Positions 1-8,298 of a stretch of DNA of 64,000 bases are shown in pieces (the first letter of the stretch is position 1; each line of letters begins with the position of its first letter). Source of the DNA: SpSt-539 sp964549445 (GTDB lineage Bacteria; Planctomycetota; Phycisphaerae; UBA1845; UTPLA1); the NCBI GenBank assembly GCA_964549445.1, contig CAZJVS010000005.1, forward strand, positions 62,001 to 126,000, in the 5' to 3' direction. Both the position numbers and the translations under genes were made by a program. The notes beneath the pieces were generated by a model. That model did no database searches, was not told the origin of the DNA, and worked only from the letters and a program-made list of their open reading frames with translations.

Positions 1-1020
1 CCCCTCCCGGACGACATACAGCCGCTGATCCCGAGCAAGCTGATCGCTCTCCCCGGCGTTGATCAGCGCGTAGTCACCCTCAACCCGAAACACATGCAGC
101 GGTGTCCGTCCCGCCTGCACGTCGCGAGGCTCGCGTCGAACCAGCTCGTCACCCACTCGCACCGGCCGCCGGCACATCGCTGCGAATGCCTGCCCGATCG
201 CGAACGGGCCGCGCAGATCCTGGACCTCGACCATGCCGATGTACGAACCGCCCTCGCGCACAGTCCATCGATCGTCGATCGCAGCCCCGTCCGCCGCCTC
301 AGCCGGAAACCACACGGTCTGATCGCCCTTTCCTTCGACTCGTAGCACCCGACTCCGCAGGCGCCCCGCGCGTCGCTCCGCCGGATTCTGCTCGAGTTGC
401 GCTTCGTCCCCTTCGATCGGAGCCGCATTGGCGACCAGCCGCTCAATCGCGGCCGTCCCGTGCGCCGCGTCGATTCGTCGCACCGTCAGCCGCGCGATCG
501 GCAGCCCCTTCCGTTCAACGATGAGACGATCACCAACTTCAAACCCGCTCCCGGCGGCGAACTCCAGCCGACATTCGCCACCCGCAGAATCGACCTCTCC
601 GACCCGCGCTCGCATGGAACAGTCACTCGGTAGTAACTCCCGAAGCTGCGATCCGCATCGGACTGGCAGCGCGGCCGCCTCGAAACCCACCGCCGGCAGC
701 ACCCCGACCCAATCGAACTTCACCTCTGCCGCCCCGCCGTCGACGCCCGCTACATGCCCGGCTGCGAGTGGTGCTCCGTCAGCATGGAACACGACGAACT
801 GATCGGAGGCGAGTACACCATCGGCCGACCGCACCATCGCCGACGTCCCGTTCTCCGTCACAGCTTCGACTCGGCCCCCTGTGATCGAAATCCCAACGAC
901 CGAGCGGCGTTCGGACGAGTGAAACGCATGACGAATCGGTTGCGCCGCCGCCTCTCGCTCTGGAACGCCCGCCATCGCCGCGGCCAGTGCCAGCGACATC
1001 GCCGCCATTCGCCCCGTCAT
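1..1020 (-). CDS. Secreted protein of unknown function, 3' end beyond window
   Basis: This frame reads open for 340 codons from the ATG at 1020 to the window edge, so the C-terminus is missing. The N-terminus (MTGRMAAMSLALAAAMAG...) looks like a signal peptide ending near residue 27, suggesting an exported protein. The rest is rich in short beta-type segments with recurring V/F-x-V-G-D/E-x-L patterns, such as VGDRLIVERKG and VGDELVRREPR, but I recognise no family. The start overlaps the stop of the upstream glycosyltransferase gene as ATGA, which implies translational coupling and membership of the 5335-to-1 run. Export is inferred only from the N-terminus, and the function is unknown. Confidence 0.75.
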   Translation of the reverse strand, partial: MTGRMAAMSLALAAAMAGVPEREAAAQPIRHAFHSSERRSVVGISITGGRVEAVTENGTSAMVRSADGVLASDQFVVFHADGAPLAAGHVAGVDGGAAEVKFDWVGVLPAVGFEAAALPVRCGSQLRELLPSDCSMRARVGEVDSAGGECRLEFAAGSGFEVGDRLIVERKGLPIARLTVRRIDAAHGTAAIERLVANAAPIEGDEAQLEQNPAERRAGRLRSRVLRVEGKGDQTVWFPAEAADGAAIDDRWTVREGGSYIGMVEVQDLRGPFAIGQAFAAMCRRPVRVGDELVRREPRDVQAGRTPLHVFRVEGDYALINAGESDQLARDQRLYVVREG

Positions 1021-2105
1021 CGCGCACCGACTGCCTCGGTCGGCGTGAGGCGTCGGACCGCCGCCGCAACCACCGTCTCAACGTCCAGTTGCTCCATGCA
1101 AGCATGTCCGCGCGGACACTCGCTCAACCGCTTCAGGTAGCACGGCGAGCAATCCAGCTCAAGCCGCACGACATCCGCCATCCGACCATACGGCCCCGTT
1201 CGCCGCGGGTTCGTCGGGCCAAAGAGCGCCACCAGCGGTCGCCCCAGCGCCGCCGCCAGGTGCATCGGCGTTGAGTCCCCCGTCACCACGATTCGCGCTG
1301 CGGCAATGAGCGCAGCAAGTTGTCGCAACGTGGTCCGGCCGCACGCGTTGAAAGCCGCTCCTTTCGATGCACGCGCCGCCCGTTCCCCCGCCGCCATATC
1401 ATCGCGCCCACCCACCAGTATCGATCGAATTCCTTCAGCTTCCTCAAGTCGCCGCGCGACCTCACCAAACCGCTCGGCCGGCCAGCACTTCGTCTCCCAG
1501 CGCGTCGCCGGCACGAGTACCACGTAGTCGTCCGTCGACGGGCAGCTCGCTTCCGCGACAATCGCCCGCGCCGCCTCCCGATCCTCATCGCGGATTGCCA
1601 CGGAGAAGTCGAGTTCGCGCGCATCCGACCCCAGTATCGGCGCGACGAGAAAGTTATGATCCGCCGCATGACGATCCGTTTCACCGTCTCGCACTCGATG
1701 CGAATAGAACAGCGGCGCGAACTCCCGTGCATTGGCGAAGCCCACCCGCGCCCCCGCCCCACTGGTCCACGCCAGAAACCCGCTCCGAAACAGCCCCTGC
1801 AGATCGATCACCAGGTCAAATCGTTTCTCGCGAAGCTGCATGACAAACCGCACGAAATCAATCGTCACGGCCCCGCTCCGCCCCAGCTTCCCGAATCGCT
1901 TGCGGTCAAACGGGATCACCTCACTGAGTGCCGGATCGGCGCTGACCAGATCGGCAAACGGCGTCGCCACCAGCCACGCGATATACGCCTCCGGATACCG
2001 GCGTCGAACCGCGTGCAAGACCGGCAGCGCGTGAATGATATCCCCCGGCGAACTCGGCTTGATGATCAGAATCCGTCGAAACTCGCGCTGGACAAGCGGG
2101 CTCAT
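1017..2105 (-). CDS. Family 9 glycosyltransferase (lipopolysaccharide heptosyltransferase-like)
   Basis: The 362-residue protein has the two-Rossmann GT9 layout. The N-terminus RRILIIKPSSPGDIIHALPV (about 10-29) is the typical donor-side start, and residues 270-300 carry the family signature around GDSTPMHLAAALG followed by ALFGPTNPRRTGPYG. The cluster CSPCYLKRLSECPRGHACM near 319-337 is common in heptosyltransferases. GT9 enzymes transfer heptose to the LPS inner core at the cytoplasmic face of the inner membrane. I chose the ATG at 2105 because it overlaps the prmC stop as ATGA and the conserved domain begins just after it. A longer in-frame extension to 2174 lies inside prmC and lacks homology. 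Substrate specificity cannot be read from the sequence. Confidence 0.9.
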   Translation of the reverse strand: MSPLVQREFRRILIIKPSSPGDIIHALPVLHAVRRRYPEAYIAWLVATPFADLVSADPALSEVIPFDRKRFGKLGRSGAVTIDFVRFVMQLREKRFDLVIDLQGLFRSGFLAWTSGAGARVGFANAREFAPLFYSHRVRDGETDRHAADHNFLVAPILGSDARELDFSVAIRDEDREAARAIVAEASCPSTDDYVVLVPATRWETKCWPAERFGEVARRLEEAEGIRSILVGGRDDMAAGERAARASKGAAFNACGRTTLRQLAALIAAARIVVTGDSTPMHLAAALGRPLVALFGPTNPRRTGPYGRMADVVRLELDCSPCYLKRLSECPRGHACMEQLDVETVVAAAVRRLTPTEAVGAR

Positions 2106-2992
2106 GCCCCGCGCTCCAGCGACAGCACGCGTGGAATGCCCGCTCCGTCTGCGATCACGCCGCGCGAAACCCACCCATTCTTCTCGAACACCGCGCTCGC
2201 CGGTCCGTACTGGCCCGACGCCACCTCGACGAACGCCCGCCCGCCGATGCCGAGCAGCGCCCGCCCGCCCGCAGCAATCTTGCGGATTACGTCGAGCCCA
2301 TCGGTCCCGCCAAACAGCGCTAGCGCCGGCTCGAAGTCCCGGACATTTGCCGCGAGACTCTCCCGATCCGATTCGGCAATGTACGGAGGGTTTGATACCA
2401 GCACATCAAATCCACCCGCCGGCACGCAACCCGCTGGAATCCCGACCGCATCCGCCTCGACGAACGTCAAGCGCTCAGCAACCTTGTTTCGCTCCGCATT
2501 TCGTCCGGAAATGCTCAGCGCCGCCGCCGACACGTCCGTTGCCACCACGCGCGATGTCGGCAACAGTTTCGCGATCGCAACCGCCACGCAGCCGCTCCCC
2601 GTCCCGATATCCAGCACCTGCATTGGCTTCCCGGCCATCGCTTTGCCGCACGCGACCGCCTGGTCCACGAGCATCTCCGTCTCCGGCCGAGGAATCAGCA
2701 CATCCGGCGTGACAAGAAAATCGAGCGAATAGAACTCCTTGTGCCCCACTAGGTACGCGATCGGCTTGTGCGCCGCCGCCTCCCGTACGAGTTCGCGAAA
2801 CCGCCCGACCTGCTCTGCGCCGGGTATCTGCTCAAACCGCGTGTACAAGTCGATCTTGCGACACCCCAGCGCCGATGCCAGCAACAATTCCGCCGCCAGC
2901 CGCGGCTCGTCGACGCCCTTGTCCGACAAGAATCCCCGCGTCCAGCTCAGGAGCTGTCCGATCGACCACGTCTGAGTCGTCGTTTCCGCCAT
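2102..2992 (-). CDS. prmC: Peptide chain release factor N5-glutamine methyltransferase
   Basis: PrmC/HemK methylates the GGQ glutamine of release factors 1 and 2 using S-adenosylmethionine. The 296-residue length is normal. An N-terminal helical domain (about 1-80) precedes the class I methyltransferase fold, with PRPETE at 101-106, the SAM-binding loop DIGTGSG at 128-134, and the catalytic NPPY at 201-204. It starts 9 bp after the fbp stop and ends in a 4-base overlap with the glycosyltransferase gene, so the three are probably co-transcribed. In many bacteria prmC follows prfA; that neighbour is absent here. Confidence 0.96.
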   Translation of the reverse strand: MAETTTQTWSIGQLLSWTRGFLSDKGVDEPRLAAELLLASALGCRKIDLYTRFEQIPGAEQVGRFRELVREAAAHKPIAYLVGHKEFYSLDFLVTPDVLIPRPETEMLVDQAVACGKAMAGKPMQVLDIGTGSGCVAVAIAKLLPTSRVVATDVSAAALSISGRNAERNKVAERLTFVEADAVGIPAGCVPAGGFDVLVSNPPYIAESDRESLAANVRDFEPALALFGGTDGLDVIRKIAAGGRALLGIGGRAFVEVASGQYGPASAVFEKNGWVSRGVIADGAGIPRVLSLERGA

Positions 2993-3001
2993 TCGCTGAG
3001 T

Positions 3002-4009
3002 CTAGCCGCCTCCCAGCAGCTCCATGATTCGCGTCACATCCTCGGTCGCGCCGATGTAGAGCGGCGTCCGCTCGTGCAGTTGCGTCGGCTGCTTGTCGAG
3101 AATGTTCGCTTTGCCGTCCGTGGCCATGCCCCCCGCCTGTTCAACAATAAACGCCATCGGGTTTGCTTCGTACATCAGCCGCAGCTTGCCCTTCGGTGAT
3201 TTCGCCGTGGCCGGGTACATGAACACCCCGCCCTTCACGAGCGTTCGGTGCACATCCGCCACCATCGATCCGATGTATCGCGACGTATACGGGCCCGCTG
3301 CCTTGCTCTTCGCCCACTCCAGGTATCCCCGCACGCCCTTCGGGAACGAATCCGCGTTCGCCTCATTGACGCTGTAAATCTTCCCGTCCTTCGGAATGCG
3401 AACGTGCTCGTTTGCCAGCATGAACGACCCCGACGCCGGATCGAGCGTGAATGAATGTACCCCGTTCCCGGTCGTATACACGAGCACCGTGCTCGATCCA
3501 TATACAACATACCCTGCCGCAAGCTGCTGCCGCCCCGACTGAAGAACATCCCGTATCCCGCCGTCGGTAATCGCCCCTTCGCTCACCCGCTCATAGATCG
3601 AGAAAATCGTCCCCACCGCCACGTTCACGTCGATGTTGCCCGAGCCATCCAGCGGATCGTACAACACCACGTACTTCCCCTCGTGGGCTTTCACAGGCAC
3701 CACGATCGGCTCCGGGATCTCCTCCGAACCCAGCACCGCCACGTTTCCACGCGACGCCAGGCATCGCTCCAGAACCTTGTTCGCATACACATCCAGCTTC
3801 TGCTGCAATTCCCCGTGCACATTCTCCGAATCGCTCGCCCCGAGAATATCCACCAGCCCGGCCCGCCGGACGATCGCCTGAATCAGGCATGCCGCCAGCG
3901 TCAACCCCGACAATAGCCAGCTGAACTCCCCCGTCGCAGTCGGGTGCATCCGCTGCTGCTCGATGATGTGCTGCTGGATCGTGATGAACTTGTCAGGGTC
4001 GTAATGCAT
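3002..4009 (-). CDS. fbp: Class I fructose-1,6-bisphosphatase
   Basis: The enzyme hydrolyses fructose 1,6-bisphosphate to fructose 6-phosphate in gluconeogenesis, in the cytoplasm. With the start used here the protein has 335 residues, the usual length. Metal-binding residues are visible in GSEE (94-97) and DPLDGSGNID (118-127), and FMYPAT and KLRLMYEANPMAF mark the sugar-phosphate site. Four in-frame ATGs occur between 4069 and 4009. I chose 4009 because GAGGGA lies immediately upstream and homology begins right after (HYDPDKFITIQQHI). The spacing is short, so 4027 remains possible. It lies between the HEAT-repeat gene and prmC on the same strand. Confidence 0.93.
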   Translation of the reverse strand: MHYDPDKFITIQQHIIEQQRMHPTATGEFSWLLSGLTLAACLIQAIVRRAGLVDILGASDSENVHGELQQKLDVYANKVLERCLASRGNVAVLGSEEIPEPIVVPVKAHEGKYVVLYDPLDGSGNIDVNVAVGTIFSIYERVSEGAITDGGIRDVLQSGRQQLAAGYVVYGSSTVLVYTTGNGVHSFTLDPASGSFMLANEHVRIPKDGKIYSVNEANADSFPKGVRGYLEWAKSKAAGPYTSRYIGSMVADVHRTLVKGGVFMYPATAKSPKGKLRLMYEANPMAFIVEQAGGMATDGKANILDKQPTQLHERTPLYIGATEDVTRIMELLGGG

Positions 4010-4075
4010 TCCCTCGCTCCGATTCATCCCGTTCATCCTAATCGGAGCGACCCCACCCGCCAATTGCATCCGCCG

Positions 4076-5335
4076 TCACCGTGCCGGCCGGCTCGTCTTT
4101 GGCTTGTATTTCTGAATGTACCACCTTCGCCATGCCGGAATATCGAACCCGAAGTTCTGCCCGGTAATCTCGATGAGTGCTTCCTGAACGTCGGTTCGGT
4201 ACAGCTTGATAACCTCGACGTCTCCTTCCCAGTGCGTCCCGAGTACCGTCCCCGGCGCCAGCACCGCGATTCCCGTCGGGTAATACCACAGCGGCGCGCC
4301 GCCACCGTAACCCACCGTTGGCCCGCAGTAGCAGTTGCAGAACGAAGCCCACAGCGCCGGCCGCTGTATGACCATCGTCGTATATCCCGCCACATCCAGC
4401 AGCCCGATCAAGTCCGGAATCGCCTCCTCCGCATGAAGAACCCCCAGCGCCGCCGCCGCATTCCGCTTGATCTGATCTTCGTCGCTCTTCAGCGCCGCGC
4501 GCAACTCCGTCACCATGCGGGCGTCCTTCCGTCGCGCGAGCGCTTCTGCCGCCAGCCGCCGGATTCCCGGCGAAGGATCGACCACCGTGGCCGCAAGCAG
4601 ATTCAGTGTCGCCTCATCCTGCGGAAACCGCTCGAGTGCCTCGATCATTAGCCGCCGTGACGGCTCCGTGCCCCCCGAAAGCACCGACGCAATCGCCGCG
4701 ATGGCCAGCGGATCCTTCAGCGACAGGATCTGCTTCCGCCCCGCCTGAAACAGATCCGACGATTCATCCCGCCCGCCGCCTTCGAGCTTGTTCTTGCGAA
4801 TCTGCCGCACCCGCGTCACAAGCGTCGTGATCGCCTTGCGCGTCTGCGCCTCCTCCTCCTTCATCGCCCGGTCCTGCGGCGAGACCACGCGCGCCTTCGA
4901 TGGCGCAGCGGGTACCCACTGCCCGTTCCGCCGGACTTGCCCGAGTTCGGTCCGGGCTTCCGCGAAGTCCGGGTCTTGTTCCACCGCCCGCCGCAATTCG
5001 ACCCGCATTTCCGCAATCAGCCCCTGCGCCTTGCACCACATCGCAACGTCGTAGTGTCCCTGCGGCGTATCCGGATGCCGGGCCCGCTCCTGTTCCAGCC
5101 GCACCCACGGCGGATCGAGCGGCTCCCGCTTCACGACGTCCGCTTTCGGTACGTCGATCACTCCCTGCATTAGTTTGACCCGATACTCATCCCCTGTGTC
5201 CGACAGAATCTGCCCGTCCAGCACCCGGCCGTTTTTGAAGCGCAGCAGATCACCGAACGCCGGCCCCGCCGCGCAGCCGATCATCAGTGCAAGCCCTCCC
5301 AACCCGGTCAGGCAACGAGTGCCGTGATGCGGCAT
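4076..5335 (-). CDS. Secreted HEAT-repeat protein
   Basis: The 419-residue protein begins with a signal peptide (MPHHGTRCLTGLGGLALMIG, cleavage near AFG). A short beta domain (about 28-75, GDLLRFKNGRVLDGQILSD) is of a type common at the start of planctomycete exported proteins. A helical segment follows, containing a TPR-like pair (YDVAMWCKAQGLIAEMRVEL). HEAT-like repeats occupy about 215-345, including IRRLAAEALARRKD and IKRNAAAALGVLHAEEAIPDL. The C-terminal about 80 residues are unclassified and rich in aromatic residues. The ATG at 5335 has GAGGGAGA at good spacing; the longer reading frame to 5389 does not. HEAT repeats normally bind proteins; the partner is unknown. It is the first gene of the minus-strand run. 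Confidence 0.8.
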   Translation of the reverse strand: MPHHGTRCLTGLGGLALMIGCAAGPAFGDLLRFKNGRVLDGQILSDTGDEYRVKLMQGVIDVPKADVVKREPLDPPWVRLEQERARHPDTPQGHYDVAMWCKAQGLIAEMRVELRRAVEQDPDFAEARTELGQVRRNGQWVPAAPSKARVVSPQDRAMKEEEAQTRKAITTLVTRVRQIRKNKLEGGGRDESSDLFQAGRKQILSLKDPLAIAAIASVLSGGTEPSRRLMIEALERFPQDEATLNLLAATVVDPSPGIRRLAAEALARRKDARMVTELRAALKSDEDQIKRNAAAALGVLHAEEAIPDLIGLLDVAGYTTMVIQRPALWASFCNCYCGPTVGYGGGAPLWYYPTGIAVLAPGTVLGTHWEGDVEVIKLYRTDVQEALIEITGQNFGFDIPAWRRWYIQKYKPKTSRPAR

Positions 5336-5394
5336 GACGATCTCCCTCGGCTTATACTCAACCCCGGCAGTAGTCCTTCTCGGAGCCATCGCCG

Positions 5395-6804
5395 TTGGAC
5401 ATCATACGCGCCCGCCGCGTCCCATTCATGGCACGGCGGAACTACGTCACCGAGGTCCGCCACCTCCTCGTCTGGGGTATCTTCGCCGGGCTGATTGAAG
5501 GCACTGTCTCGGCCGTCGTCGTCAGCAAGACCTTCAACGCCAGCAACCTGCTCATCACGGTCGTCCAGGCCACCCCCGCCTTTGCCAACCTCGTCAGTCT
5601 CGTTTGGGGCGCCATGCTGGTCGGGCGCCGCAAGCTCCCCCTGCTTCTCGCGTTCGGGGCTGCCTGCGTCGTTGTCACCGCGTCCGTCGCCGCGACCCCG
5701 GAAACGCACCTCGGCGGCTGGATCTTCGCCGCACAGGTCGCCCTCTCCCGGATGTTCATGTCCGGCGTCGTCTCCGCCCGCGCCAGTCTCTGGAAAAGCA
5801 ACTACCCCACCTCCCATCGCGGACGAATCATCGCCACGCTTCAGTTCGTCCGCACCATTGGCAGTCTCCCCCTCATCCTCGGCGCAGGCCTCCTCTTCGA
5901 CGCCAATCCACTGGCCTACCGTTGGTTCTATCCCGCCGTCGCCGTCATCGGCGCCCTCGCCCTCTGGGTCAATCGCGGTACGCGCGTCCGCGGCGAACAA
6001 CAGCGCCTTGCACCGCGAAATGCCGACGACCGCGACGCCATCGCCGACGACGCCCTTGGTGAGCCGTTCGATCTCCTCACTGTCGTGCAACCCTGGCACG
6101 TCGTCGCCCGCATGCGCCGCGCCCTTCGCGAAGACCCGCGCTTCGCCCGCTACTGCACGGCCCAAATGTGCATCGGCAGCGCCAACCTCATGGTCATGCC
6201 GATCAACACCATCGTGCTCACCAAGGTTCTGTTCCTCTCTTACACCATGAGCAACGGCCTCATCGACATCGTCCCACGCCTCATTCAGTTATTCATGCTC
6301 CCGATCTGGGCCCGACTGTACGATCGCGTCGGAGTCCTCCGCTTCCGCGTTGCCAACTCATCGTGCTGGGCCGCCTCCACGCTGCTCTGCGGTCTCGGCG
6401 CCATGCTCGCCGGCTGGCACGCCCATTACTACACCGCCGCTCTCCTCACCTACCTCGCGGGCCGTGTCGCCGACGGCCTCGCCCAAAGCGGCGGCTCCAT
6501 CGCCTGGAACATCGGCCATCTCCACTTCACCGAAGACGAGAAAGCCGAACTCTACATGGGAATCCACGTCTCACTCACCGGCCTGCGCGGCATGATCGCC
6601 CCCTTCGCCGGCCTTCTGCTCTATGAGTGGATTGGTTCCGGTGTGTTCGTCGTCGCATTGGCATTCTCAATCGCCGGCCTGCACATCTTCAGACAACTGG
6701 CCCGCGAAGACGCCCGCGCCGAGCGGTCAAACGCCGAGATGATCGAAGATCGCGCTCGTCCCGGGAATCGCGTCCGGAAGGCGGCGGGCCTCGTCCGGCG
6801 TTAG
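5395..6804 (+). CDS. MFS-type membrane permease
   Basis: The protein (469 residues from this start) is strongly hydrophobic, with roughly a dozen membrane segments in two halves around a charged central loop (about 195-235, ending LLTVVQPWHVVARMRRAL). This is the major facilitator layout. HRGRIIATLQFVRTIGSLPL and the second-half segment MGIHVSLTGLRGMIAPFAG resemble MFS proteins of unknown substrate found in planctomycetes. The start is uncertain: TTG at 5395 has GGAG about 9 bp upstream, while the in-frame ATG at 5428 has no clear ribosome site. The 3' end overlaps the Nudix gene on the opposite strand by 78 bp. Substrate unknown. Confidence 0.8.
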   Translation: MDIIRARRVPFMARRNYVTEVRHLLVWGIFAGLIEGTVSAVVVSKTFNASNLLITVVQATPAFANLVSLVWGAMLVGRRKLPLLLAFGAACVVVTASVAATPETHLGGWIFAAQVALSRMFMSGVVSARASLWKSNYPTSHRGRIIATLQFVRTIGSLPLILGAGLLFDANPLAYRWFYPAVAVIGALALWVNRGTRVRGEQQRLAPRNADDRDAIADDALGEPFDLLTVVQPWHVVARMRRALREDPRFARYCTAQMCIGSANLMVMPINTIVLTKVLFLSYTMSNGLIDIVPRLIQLFMLPIWARLYDRVGVLRFRVANSSCWAASTLLCGLGAMLAGWHAHYYTAALLTYLAGRVADGLAQSGGSIAWNIGHLHFTEDEKAELYMGIHVSLTGLRGMIAPFAGLLLYEWIGSGVFVVALAFSIAGLHIFRQLAREDARAERSNAEMIEDRARPGNRVRKAAGLVRR

Positions 6805-7134
6805 CCAGGCCAGCTCCGCCACTTCGGCCGGGTTGGCGCGCGGTTCGCCGGCCACGAGCTCCGCCGACCACCAGTGCAGCACCAGCGCCCCCTCGTGTTT
6901 GACCTGCGTCATCAGTCGTTCTCTCGGTGCGACCGCGACGTGCAGTTCCTCCATCATTTCCCGAACGAGCGCGTCCGCCTCGCTCTCGCCCGGTTCGATT
7001 CCACCCCCCGGGAAGCACCACATGAGTGGCGCACGCTCGACTCGCGCCCGCCGAATAAGCAGGAATTTTTCGTCACGACGAACGACACCGATGACTCCGT
7101 ACAGTGGATTTGTCGGCGAATGGGGGCGGCTCAT
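6727..7134 (-). CDS. Nudix hydrolase
   Basis: The 135-residue protein is a single Nudix domain. The box GX5EX7REUXEEXGU is present from about residue 44 as GGIEPGE...REMMEEL, with the metal-binding glutamates conserved. The usual glycine after EE is replaced (ELHV). The N-terminus YGVIGVVRRDEKFLLIRRA is the typical first strand. Nudix enzymes cleave nucleoside diphosphates linked to another moiety; the specificity is not evident. The gene overlaps the permease 3' end tail-to-tail. No Shine-Dalgarno sequence precedes the ATG. A TATACT-like -10 on the minus strand (7186-7191) could drive it, back-to-back with a TATAAT on plus. Confidence 0.9.
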   Translation of the reverse strand: MSRPHSPTNPLYGVIGVVRRDEKFLLIRRARVERAPLMWCFPGGGIEPGESEADALVREMMEELHVAVAPRERLMTQVKHEGALVLHWWSAELVAGEPRANPAEVAELAWLTPDEARRLPDAIPGTSAIFDHLGV

Positions 7135-7185
7135 TTTAGAAAACGTCTCTCAGACTGGATGCTCACAACATCTCTCGCGCCGCGA

Positions 7186-7192
7186 GTATAAT
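7186..7192. promoter_or_regulatory. Overlapping divergent -10 elements
   Basis: The octamer AGTATAAT contains TATAAT on plus (7187-7192), upstream of the PEP-CTERM gene at 7277, and TATACT on minus (7191-7186), upstream of the Nudix gene at 7134. No good -35 was found at 16-18 bp for either, so this rests on the -10 match and the divergent layout. Confidence 0.35.
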
Positions 7193-7276
7193 CGCTCCCC
7201 CGAGCGGATCCCGCCCGCCGAATTCGTTGACTTATTCACGACACTCGAATACGCTAAGTCAGGAAGGGGCCTCTAA

Positions 7277-8149
7277 ATGTCAGGACTCCGACTCACACTC
7301 GCAGCGTTTCTAACACTTTCATCGTCGGCGTTCGCCTTCCAGTTCTTCGACGACGCAACCATGAACCGAGCCATTGCGCGACCGGGCTTCAATGAGGCGC
7401 GCGGCGCCATCGCCCTGCCCTTCAATGTTGGCTTCGAACCGCCCGACTGGCACGCCGGCTCCGCCTCCCAAAATGGCTGGACCGCCATCAGTCCCAACGT
7501 CCCCGCCATCGTCGCCCCGAGCTTTCGCGGCGGCAGCCAGTTCCTCCGCTACTCCGACGATCCGCTCATCGGCCCCGCATTCCCCGGCGCCATGTACTTC
7601 AGCCCGACTTTCACCGGCGCGACAGGACCGGTCACCCTCACCACCCAGATCCGCATCTCCAACACTGGCGGCGCCGACTACTACGTCAACCCGCAAAGCC
7701 CCACCCTCAACCTGACGTGCGCCCGCGTCCGACTCGCCGGCCGGGACCCCAACAGCGACGGCCGACCCGGCGACATCCTCCTGCTCAACGACGCCAACGG
7801 CCCAGCCCCCGGCGGACTTCAGTTCGAGAACACCGGCGTGACCTATGTCCTCGGCTCCTTCAAGGAGCTCCGCATCGCCTTCGTCGGCAACAATCAGATC
7901 GAGTACTACTACGACAATGCCCTGATTTTCGCCGGCTCGACACTCTTCAACGACGCCGGCCAATCCTGCAACGGCCCGCAAATCGAAGAACTCCTGCTCG
8001 CCGACAACCAGCAGCAGCTCCCCGGAGAATTCGCCGACTACGACGACATCGCCGCCACGCCCGAGCCCGCTTCGCTTCTGCTGATCGGCATGGCTACCTG
8101 TATCGTCCGTGGCCACATTCGCCGACAAATCCGAATCCGCCCGGCCTGA
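7277..8149 (+). CDS. PEP-CTERM sorted exported protein
   Basis: The 290-residue protein has a signal peptide (MSGLRLTLAAFLTLSSSAFA) and a C-terminal tripartite tag: TPEPASLLLIG, a hydrophobic stretch and a basic tail (RGHIRRQIRIR). In Gram-negative bacteria such tags are processed by exosortase; none is in this window. The body (about 50-255) is beta-rich with LVAD-type acidic loops and looks like a jelly-roll/lectin-like fold, but I do not recognise a specific family. GAAGGGG sits 9 bp upstream of the ATG. It is probably monocistronic, transcribed from the 7187 -10 element. Confidence 0.85.
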   Translation: MSGLRLTLAAFLTLSSSAFAFQFFDDATMNRAIARPGFNEARGAIALPFNVGFEPPDWHAGSASQNGWTAISPNVPAIVAPSFRGGSQFLRYSDDPLIGPAFPGAMYFSPTFTGATGPVTLTTQIRISNTGGADYYVNPQSPTLNLTCARVRLAGRDPNSDGRPGDILLLNDANGPAPGGLQFENTGVTYVLGSFKELRIAFVGNNQIEYYYDNALIFAGSTLFNDAGQSCNGPQIEELLLADNQQQLPGEFADYDDIAATPEPASLLLIGMATCIVRGHIRRQIRIRPA

Positions 8150-8298
8150 GACTCGCTCCCACCGCGCGCCGTTCCCGATTCCACCGAGACCAGTTAGTAT
8201 CCCCGCCGAAATGTATGCGCGCCGCCTCCGACGTTGTTTCGTTGTCTGTGAACTCCCGTTTATTATCGCACTGACCGAACGAGGCGCCTGTCCCGACC

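Noticed and set aside
1320..2732. 470-codon plus frame across the glycosyltransferase and prmC region
   Set aside because: Opposite to two genes with clear motifs; Pro/Arg-rich shadow.
5341..5356. TATAAG on minus as promoter of the HEAT-repeat gene
   Set aside because: Transcription would begin at about the ribosome site, leaving no room for the GAGGGAGA motif that supports the start.
5308..6165. 285-codon minus frame antisense to the permease
   Set aside because: Acidic low-complexity shadow of the permease, which has clear membrane segments.
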